This document shows positions 5,166 through 9,570 of a stretch of DNA of 9,570 nucleotides, one piece after another. A program made the translations under genes and the position numbers. The DNA lies in the NCBI GenBank assembly GCA_030679805.1, contig JAUXST010000636.1, positions 1 to 9,570 of the forward strand. Direction: 5' to 3'. Source of the stretch: Reyranella sp. (GTDB taxonomy: Bacteria; Pseudomonadota; Alphaproteobacteria; Reyranellales; Reyranellaceae). How positions within the stretch are numbered: the first letter of the stretch is position 1; every line of letters starts with the position of its first letter. Under the pieces are notes generated by a model that was not told the DNA's origin, did not search any database, and saw only the letters and a list, made by a program, of their open reading frames with translations.

Positions 5166-5654
5166 CTAGGCGTTGCCGAAGATCGGGTTCCTGACCTTGT
5201 CGCCAACCTTGATGCCCAACAGCTTGGCGCTGCCGCCATTGATCTCGAGCACGCCGCGCACCGGAAACTGGCTGGGGATGGTGTCGGTCGACAACGGCAC
5301 GGCGTTGGAATGGATGTGCCGGATCGTGCCGTCGGCGGCGATGAAGATCATGTCGAGCGGGATCAGGGTGTTCTTCATCCAGAAGCTGACCGGCGCCTCC
5401 TGGTAGAAGTCGAACAGCATGCCTTCGTAGGGGCCGAGGCTCTTGCGAAACATCAGGCCGTGCGACCGCTCGGCGTCGTTGGTTGCCAGGTCGACCTCGA
5501 ACTTGAGTTCGCGCCCGCCGGTCTCGATGACCAGCGCCGAGCGCTTGAACTTGATGTCGGCGCCCTGCGCGACAGCGGTACCCGCGGCCAAGGCAAGGGG
5601 TGCCGCGAAAAAGAGCCGGCGGCCGAGCCGCCGATGAAGTCCTGCGAAAGCCAT
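5166..5654 (-). CDS. DUF192 family exported protein
   Basis: A 162-residue protein of the DUF192 family (COG1430), small beta-rich exported proteins of unknown role. The N-terminus HRRLGRRLFFAAPLALAAG is a signal peptide with a likely cut after AVA (about residue 29). The RRLFF piece also resembles a Tat signal, although Sec export is equally possible. The family core is clear: ERSHGLMFRKSLGPYEGMLFDF (62-83), PVSFWMKNTLIPLDMIFI (88-105), and the C-terminal GVLEINGGSAKLLGIKVGDKV (134-154). The ATG at 5654 is chosen because a -10-like TATCCC ends 6 bp upstream and no Shine-Dalgarno sequence exists; an ATG two codons earlier (5660) is possible. It is back to back with the riboswitch-controlled transport operon. 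In many alphaproteobacteria this family lies next to a double cold-shock gene, here separated by that operon. Confidence 0.93.
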   Translation of the reverse strand: MAFAGLHRRLGRRLFFAAPLALAAGTAVAQGADIKFKRSALVIETGGRELKFEVDLATNDAERSHGLMFRKSLGPYEGMLFDFYQEAPVSFWMKNTLIPLDMIFIAADGTIRHIHSNAVPLSTDTIPSQFPVRGVLEINGGSAKLLGIKVGDKVRNPIFGNA

Positions 5655-5660
5655 GACCAT

Positions 5661-5689
5661 GGGATAGAGCCCGATTTCGTCAAACTCAA
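5661..5689 (-). promoter_or_regulatory. Candidate promoter for the DUF192 gene (leaderless layout)
   Basis: On the minus strand TTGAGT (plus-strand 5684-5689) and TATCCC (5661-5666) are separated by 17 bp. The ATG at 5654 is 6 bp beyond the -10 box, so the transcript would start at or very near it. No Shine-Dalgarno sequence is present, which suits a leaderless mRNA. Confidence 0.4.
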
Positions 5690-5694
5690 GACAC

Positions 5695-5723
5695 TTGCGT
5701 GACAACCGGCCGCTTCCCATAGT
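5695..5723 (+). promoter_or_regulatory. Candidate promoter for the thiamin-precursor transport operon
   Basis: TTGCGT (5695-5700) and CATAGT (5718-5723) are separated by 17 bp and match the consensus at 3 and 4 of 6 positions. Transcription would begin near 5730, just before the riboswitch closing helix at 5733. Its -35 box lies 5 bp from that of the leftward DUF192 promoter. Confidence 0.42.
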
Positions 5724-5732
5724 GCGATCAAT

Positions 5733-5819
5733 TCATCGGGGGGAGCCGCACCGCGGCTGAGAGGTTCGCAAGAACGACCCCGAACCTGATCCGGTTAATG
5801 CCGGCGTAGGGACTGGTGA
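5733..5819 (+). promoter_or_regulatory. TPP riboswitch (THI element)
   Basis: The conserved thiamin pyrophosphate aptamer is present in order: GGGGAGCC (5740-5747), GGCTGAGAGG (5755-5764), CCTGATCCGGTTAATGCC (5785-5802) and GTAGGGA (5806-5812). P3 forms from AGCC (5744-5747) and GGCT (5755-5758). The closing helix P1 can form from TCATC (5733-5737) and GGTGA (5815-5819) with one G-U pair. TPP binding lowers expression of the genes downstream in known cases. No separate terminator or anti-terminator follows: the first start codon (GTG, 5824) is 4 nt beyond P1. GGTGA is complementary to the 3' end of 16S rRNA and is the only Shine-Dalgarno-like sequence besides the AGGGA inside the aptamer, so ligand binding probably blocks ribosome entry directly. 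Confidence 0.96.
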
Positions 5820-5823
5820 CTTC

Positions 5824-6534
5824 GTGGTGGCTTCCCCTTCCCTCTCCGTGCGCGACGCGCGCATCGTCTTTGGCGACCGCGTGGTGGCGGGCGGCCTCAC
5901 GTTCGACTTTCCCGGCGGCCGGACGACCTGCCTGCTGGGCCGCAGCGGCGTGGGCAAGACCTCCCTGCTGCGCTGGCTGGCCGGCCTCCTGCCGGGATCC
6001 GGGCGCATGCAGCCGACGGCCTATATGGCGCAACGCGACCTGCTGTTGCCGTGGCTCGACATCCTGGACAATGTCCTACTCGGCTACCGCCTGCGCGGCG
6101 ATGCGGCAGCCCTCAAGGCCGCCGCCCCCCGGGCGCGGACGCTGCTCGCGGAAGTGGGGCTGGGCGACCGGGCGGGCGATCGTCCCGAGACGCTCTCCGC
6201 CGGCATGCGACAGCGCGCGGCGCTTGCGCGCACGCTCTGCGAGGATCGGCCCACCGTTCTGATGGACGAGCCTTTTGCCCATCTCGACGCGGTCACGCGG
6301 CTGGAACTTCAGGATCTCGCGACACGGCTGTTGGCCGGCCGGACCGTGGTGCTGGTCACGCACGATCCCCTGGAAGCCCTGAGAATGGGCCATCAGGTCC
6401 GTGTGCTGTCGGGTTCGCCCTTCGCCGTCGGGCCGGCGATCGAGCCGCCGGGCGCGGTGCCGCGGGATCCCACCGATCCCGTTTTGCTGGGCCTGCAGGG
6501 ACGCCTGATCGCCGAACTCCGGAGCGCCCCGTGA
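5824..6534 (+). CDS. thiZ: ABC transporter ATP-binding protein (thiamin-precursor uptake, ThiZ-like)
   Basis: A 236-residue cytoplasmic ATPase that would power import of a thiamin precursor such as hydroxymethylpyrimidine (HMP) or formylaminopyrimidine. The motifs are in order: Walker A GRSGVGKTS (39-47), Q-loop Gln70 in YMAQRD, signature LSAGMRQR (124-131), Walker B VLMDEP (145-150), D-loop AHLD (152-155) and switch His180 in VTHDP. The signature differs from LSGGQ, as is common in the taurine/nitrate/thiamin-precursor branch, which often has LSGGM. The start is GTG, either 5824 or the next codon at 5827; the latter has better spacing from GGTGA (5815-5819). It is the first gene after the TPP riboswitch, and its stop overlaps the permease start (GTGA). 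Substrate assignment rests on the riboswitch and neighbouring genes, not on the ATPase itself. Confidence 0.92.
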   Translation: MVASPSLSVRDARIVFGDRVVAGGLTFDFPGGRTTCLLGRSGVGKTSLLRWLAGLLPGSGRMQPTAYMAQRDLLLPWLDILDNVLLGYRLRGDAAALKAAAPRARTLLAEVGLGDRAGDRPETLSAGMRQRAALARTLCEDRPTVLMDEPFAHLDAVTRLELQDLATRLLAGRTVVLVTHDPLEALRMGHQVRVLSGSPFAVGPAIEPPGAVPRDPTDPVLLGLQGRLIAELRSAP

Positions 6535-7268
6535 GGCCGCTGATCACCGTCGTTGGCCTGCTGCTCGCCTGGGAAGCGCTCACCTGGGCGACCGGCGTGC
6601 CGGTCTATATCCTGCCCCCACCATCGCGTGTGGCTGTGGCGCTGGTCGAGCGCTTCGATCTCCTGATCGAACAGGCGGCCTGGACGGCGGCCGAGATGGT
6701 GCTGGGCCTGGCCCTGGGGCTGGTCCTCGGCGCGATGCTTGCCGTCGTCTTTGCCGCCTCGGCCGGGTGGCGCCGCTGGGCCCTGCCGCTGGTGATTATC
6801 TCCCAGGCGATACCGGTGATCGCCATCGCGCCGCTGCTCGTGCTGTGGCTGGGCTATGGCATGGCCTCCAAGGTGGCCATGGCGGCACTGGTGATTTTCT
6901 TCCCCGTCGTCAGCGCCCTTTACGACGGCCTGCGCCGAACCGACCCGGGCTGGATCGATCTGGCGCAGACGATGGATGCCTCACCTCAGGCCATGCTCCT
7001 CCAGATCCGCTTTCCTGCCGCCCTGCCCGCCTTCGCATCGGGGGCGCGCATTGCCGCCGCCGTGGCGCCGATCGGGGCGGTGATCGGCGAATGGGTCGGC
7101 GCCAGCGCGGGGTTGGGCTTCCTGATGACGCAATCGCTGGCGCGCGGCCAGACACCGCTCGCCTTCGCCGCCCTCGTTCTGTTGTGCCTGCTCGGACTCG
7201 CGCTCTACCACGCGACCGACTGGGCCGCCCGCCGACTGGTTCCCTGGCAATCGCCTCAAGGAGAATGA
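6531..7268 (+). CDS. thiX: ABC transporter permease (thiamin-precursor uptake, ThiX-like)
   Basis: A 245-residue inner-membrane subunit forming the translocation channel. About six hydrophobic segments are seen, near residues 4-20, 55-77, 83-107, 113-130, 171-190 and 210-227. The EAA loop that docks on the ATPase lies between the fourth and fifth, around DLAQTMDASPQAMLLQIRFP (143-162). The sequence resembles the SsuC/TauC/ThiX branch of binding-protein-dependent permeases. The GTG start at 6531 overlaps the ATPase stop codon and has GGAG 6 bp upstream (6521-6524). The frame is open far upstream, but that part overlaps the ATPase gene in another frame and is not coding. Tight coupling to both neighbours indicates one operon under the TPP riboswitch. 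Confidence 0.92.
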   Translation: MRPLITVVGLLLAWEALTWATGVPVYILPPPSRVAVALVERFDLLIEQAAWTAAEMVLGLALGLVLGAMLAVVFAASAGWRRWALPLVIISQAIPVIAIAPLLVLWLGYGMASKVAMAALVIFFPVVSALYDGLRRTDPGWIDLAQTMDASPQAMLLQIRFPAALPAFASGARIAAAVAPIGAVIGEWVGASAGLGFLMTQSLARGQTPLAFAALVLLCLLGLALYHATDWAARRLVPWQSPQGE

Positions 7269-7270
7269 CG

Positions 7271-8212
7271 ATGCGCATCCTACTTCAGACTCTCGTGGCC
7301 GTGGCACTCGCCAGCACGGCCGTGCCCGCCATGGCGCAGGACAAGGTCCGCGTCCTGCTCGACTGGTTCGTCAATCCCGACCATGCCGCACTGGTCGTGG
7401 CCAAGCAGCGCGGCGTTTTCACCAAGCATGGGCTGGACGTCGAACTGATCGCGCCGGCCGATCCCAATGCGCCGCCTAAGCTCGGGGCGGCCGGTCAGGC
7501 TGACTACGCGCTGTCGTATCAGCCGACCCTGCAGATGCTGGCCGCCGAAGGCTTGCCGCTGGTCCGCGTCGGCGTCCTCGTCGCCCAGCCGCTCAATTCC
7601 CTTGTCGCGCTGGAGGACGGACCGGTGAAGACCCTCGCCGACTTCAAGGGCCGCAAGATCGGCTATTCGATCGCGGGCTTCGACGAGGCGCTGCTGGGCG
7701 CGATGCTCGAGAGCGCGGGCCTCACGCTCAAGGACGTGACGCTGATCAACGTCAATTTCGCCCTGACCACGGCGTTGATGAGCAAGCAGGTCGATGGCGT
7801 GATCGGTGCGTTCCGCAATTTCGAACTCAACGATCTGGCATTGAACAAGGCCAAGGGGCGCATCTGGCTGGTCGAGAAGAACGGCGTGCCGATCTACGAC
7901 GAGCTGATCGTGGTGGCCAAGCGCGAGACCGTCGATGCAGCGCGAACGAAGAAGCTGCTGGCGGCAGTCGCCGAGGCGACGGCGTGGCTGAAGGCCAATC
8001 CGGCCGAAGCGTGGAGGTTGTTCATCGCGTTCGGCAAGGACCTCGACAACGACCTCAACCGCCTCGCCTGGAAGGACACGCTCCCGCTGCTGGCCGACGA
8101 TCCCCTGGCCCTCGATCGGGCGCGCTACGAGACATTCGCCGCGTTTTTGGTGAAGCGTGGATTGATCAAGCAGGCGCCGGCGCTCGACACATACCTGCGC
8201 GACACGAGGTGA
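7271..8212 (+). CDS. thiY: Periplasmic substrate-binding protein for a thiamin pyrimidine precursor (ThiY-like, NMT1/THI5 family)
   Basis: A 313-residue secreted binding protein of the NMT1/THI5-like family (PF09084), which captures the substrate and delivers it to the permease. A Sec signal peptide covers residues 1-22, with a cut after AMA before QDKVRV. Typical family features follow: LLDWFVNPDHAALVVAKQRG (29-48), GLDVELIAP (54-62), ADYALSYQP (77-85), and TLADFKGRKIGYS (121-133), as in the ThiY group. Two ATGs are possible: 7265 overlaps the permease stop codon, but AAGGAG (7258-7263) is 7 bp from the ATG at 7271, which is preferred. The THI5 enzyme cysteine motif is absent, so it is a binder and not an HMP synthase. 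HMP and formylaminopyrimidine are both plausible ligands. The gene converges with the cold-shock gene with a 22-bp gap. Confidence 0.91.
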   Translation: MRILLQTLVAVALASTAVPAMAQDKVRVLLDWFVNPDHAALVVAKQRGVFTKHGLDVELIAPADPNAPPKLGAAGQADYALSYQPTLQMLAAEGLPLVRVGVLVAQPLNSLVALEDGPVKTLADFKGRKIGYSIAGFDEALLGAMLESAGLTLKDVTLINVNFALTTALMSKQVDGVIGAFRNFELNDLALNKAKGRIWLVEKNGVPIYDELIVVAKRETVDAARTKKLLAAVAEATAWLKANPAEAWRLFIAFGKDLDNDLNRLAWKDTLPLLADDPLALDRARYETFAAFLVKRGLIKQAPALDTYLRDTR

Positions 8213-8234
8213 CTCAACCTCAAGCCGCCCTGCT

Positions 8235-8753
8235 TCAGGCCGCCCGAATCTCGATGACCTGAAGACCTTTTTGCCCCTCGGCGACGCGGATCATGACCTT
8301 CTGGCCGGGGGCCAGGACGTCCATGCCGTGCCGGCGCAGCACCGCGGCATGGACGAAAATGTCGCCGTCGGCCGCCTCGCGCGTCACGAAGCCGTAGCCG
8401 CGCTCGTTGTTGTACCATTTGACCAGGGCAACGATGTATTCGCCCATCGCGACGCCGTCCGGTATCGGCGGCGGCTTGGGCCCGACGGCAACCGCCGTCG
8501 ACGAATCGACATCGAGCACCTTCATGACCTGCCAGCCCTTGGGGCCACGCACGCCGGCGCATACGACAGTAGCCCCGGGCTTGAGATCCTCATGCCCGGC
8601 CTGTCGAAGTGTCGTCACATGCAAGAACGCGTCGCTATTATCGATGTCGAGGGCTAGAAAACCGTAGCCTTTGACAGCGTTGAACCACTTAACTTTACCA
8701 CGCAGCTCAACCGTACCCGCGTCCCCGCTCGCTTCCCCCTGGTGGGTCGTCAT
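8235..8753 (-). CDS. Protein with two cold-shock domains
   Basis: A 172-residue RNA/single-strand DNA binding protein with two CspA-type beta-barrel domains joined by a Pro-rich linker (GPKPPPIPDG, 91-100). Domain 1 (about 18-82) has GKVKWFNAVKGYGFL (19-33), containing RNP1, and DAFLHV (41-46) as RNP2. Domain 2 (about 107-171) has VKWYNNERGYGFV (111-123) and DIFVHA (131-136). Such double-domain proteins are common in alphaproteobacteria, where single-domain proteins act as RNA chaperones; the role of the fused form is less clear. AAGGGA lies 7 bp before the ATG (plus-strand TCCCTT at 8761-8766). A candidate promoter is at 8780-8807. It is divergent from the SDR gene (119-bp gap) and convergent with the transport operon. 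Confidence 0.95.
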   Translation of the reverse strand: MTTHQGEASGDAGTVELRGKVKWFNAVKGYGFLALDIDNSDAFLHVTTLRQAGHEDLKPGATVVCAGVRGPKGWQVMKVLDVDSSTAVAVGPKPPPIPDGVAMGEYIVALVKWYNNERGYGFVTREAADGDIFVHAAVLRRHGMDVLAPGQKVMIRVAEGQKGLQVIEIRAA

Positions 8754-8779
8754 TCAACGATCCCTTTTGTTATTTGGAA

Positions 8780-8807
8780 ATCCTATCATTCCGGAGAGCG
8801 GACGCAA
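8780..8807 (-). promoter_or_regulatory. Candidate promoter for the cold-shock gene, overlapped by an inverted repeat
   Basis: On the minus strand TTGCGT (plus-strand 8802-8807) and TAGGAT (8780-8785) are separated by 16 bp. This would give a leader of about 20 nt containing the AAGGGA ribosome site. The -35 box is inside the perfect inverted repeat GGACG-caa-CGTCC (8800-8812), a possible operator. Confidence 0.35.
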
Positions 8808-8872
8808 CGTCCTTGTGACCGGTCGCGGTCGAATCAGACAGCATATCAAGTGCAAGTAGGAGGCATCACCCG

Positions 8873-9570
8873 ATGTTCAGAGCCGATCTTTTCAAGGGAA
8901 AACGCTTCCTCGTCACCGGCGGTGGCACCGGACTCGGCCGGATGATGATGGAGAAATTCGTCGAACTGGGCGCGGACTGCGTCATCTGCGGACGTCGCGG
9001 GGGCGTGCTGGAGGAGACGGCCAAGCAGGTCATGGCCAAGTATCCCGGCCGACGGGTCGACACCCATGCCGTCGATATCCGGGTCGCCACGGCGGTCGAG
9101 GAGATGATCGAGCGGATTTGGGCCACCGGACCGCTCGACGGTCTGGTGAACAATGCCGCCGGCAACTTCATTTCCCAGACCAAGGACTTGAGCCCGCGCG
9201 CCTTCGACGCGATCGCCAACATCGTGCTGCACGGCACGTTCTACATGACCAATGCCTGCGGCAAACGCTGGATCGCCGAGAAGCGCAAGGCGAGTGTGCT
9301 CAGCATCCTCACGACGTGGGTCTGGACTGGCAGCCCGTTCGTCGTGCCGTCCGCCATGTCCAAGGCGGGCGTTGCCGTGATGACCCAGAGCCTCGCCGTG
9401 GAATGGGCGCGTCATGGCATCCGCCTAAACGCCATCGCACCCGGTCCCTTCCCCACCGAAGGCGCCTGGGCCCGGCTCAATCCACTGAAGGAGGGTGACG
9501 ACAACCGCTACAACACGCGCAATCCGATGGGTCGCGTCGGGCGGCCGAGCGAACTTGCCAACATGGCGGC
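8873..9570 (+). CDS. SDR oxidoreductase, 2,4-dienoyl-CoA reductase-like (3' end cut off by the window)
   Basis: The first 232 residues of an NAD(P)H-dependent short-chain dehydrogenase/reductase most like 2,4-dienoyl-CoA reductase (DECR) proteins, which act in beta-oxidation of unsaturated fatty acids. The Rossmann cofactor loop is TGGGTGLG (15-22), preceded by KGKRFLVTG. The NNAAGNF motif (93-99) is typical of the dienoyl-CoA reductase branch. FVVPSAMSKAG (156-166) carries Lys164, with Ser160 where classical SDRs have Tyr, as in DECR. PGPFPTEGAW (190-199) is the usual substrate-loop region. Residue 149 is Trp in TTWVWTGS, where many relatives have TTYAWTGS. The ATG at 8873 has AGGAGG (8858-8863) 9 bp upstream. 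About 40-60 residues are missing to the right. It is divergent from the cold-shock gene. Confidence 0.9.
   Translation, partial: MFRADLFKGKRFLVTGGGTGLGRMMMEKFVELGADCVICGRRGGVLEETAKQVMAKYPGRRVDTHAVDIRVATAVEEMIERIWATGPLDGLVNNAAGNFISQTKDLSPRAFDAIANIVLHGTFYMTNACGKRWIAEKRKASVLSILTTWVWTGSPFVVPSAMSKAGVAVMTQSLAVEWARHGIRLNAIAPGPFPTEGAWARLNPLKEGDDNRYNTRNPMGRVGRPSELANMA

Noticed and set aside
4920..5702. A 260-codon rightward open frame
   Set aside because: Most of it is the antisense of the clear DUF192 gene; the remainder crosses the 20-bp inverted repeat and shows no protein signature.
6051..6530. Upstream extension of the permease frame
   Set aside because: It overlaps the ATPase gene, whose motifs are intact in its own frame. 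The overlapping GTG start with a good ribosome site explains the true start.
8206..8221. A hairpin GAGGT-gactca-ACCTC between the convergent binding-protein and cold-shock genes as a bidirectional terminator
   Set aside because: The stem is short and no T-run follows on either strand, so a terminator cannot be supported.

Overview
The window is GC-rich chromosomal DNA with high third-position GC, dense genes on both strands, and the look of an alphaproteobacterium. The strongest taxonomic signs are a free-standing homologue of the mitochondrial complex I accessory subunit NDUFS4 between two tRNA genes, a protein with two cold-shock domains, and a DUF192 protein. These often lie near one another in alphaproteobacterial chromosomes. 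The family resemblance suggests a Rhodospirillales or Hyphomicrobiales-like organism, but the genus cannot be named from the sequence. I see no insertion sequence, CRISPR array, phage gene or toxin cassette. Most of this is ordinary core and housekeeping genome.

Layout. 1-2661: a possible partial gene at the left edge; a HAD phosphatase and a GNAT acetyltransferase that diverge from a 25-bp gap; a TetR regulator convergent with the acetyltransferase; and a LysE-type exporter divergent from the regulator, with a candidate operator between them. 2642-3399: a probable gene remnant, then leftward tRNA-Arg(UCU), the NDUFS4-like gene and tRNA-Pro(UGG). 3450-4267: a DUF2237 gene that appears leaderless, convergent with an NTF2-like (SnoaL-type) gene. 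4268-5165: about 900 bp with no convincing gene but many inverted repeats, including a near-perfect 20-bp palindrome and a possible three-way-junction RNA.

5166-8212: the leftward DUF192 gene and, back to back with it, a rightward thiamin-precursor uptake operon. The operon has a TPP riboswitch, then ATPase (ThiZ-like), permease (ThiX-like) and periplasmic binding protein (ThiY-like), with coding regions that overlap or nearly touch. The riboswitch closing helix appears to contain the only Shine-Dalgarno-like sequence for the first gene, so thiamin pyrophosphate could shut off translation directly. 8235-9570: the leftward double cold-shock gene and, divergently, a 2,4-dienoyl-CoA reductase-like SDR cut off by the window edge.

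The best candidates for something undescribed are the structured non-coding stretch at 4268-5165, the very compact riboswitch and start-codon arrangement, and the altered active-site residues of the SDR. No clear novel multi-gene system is visible.
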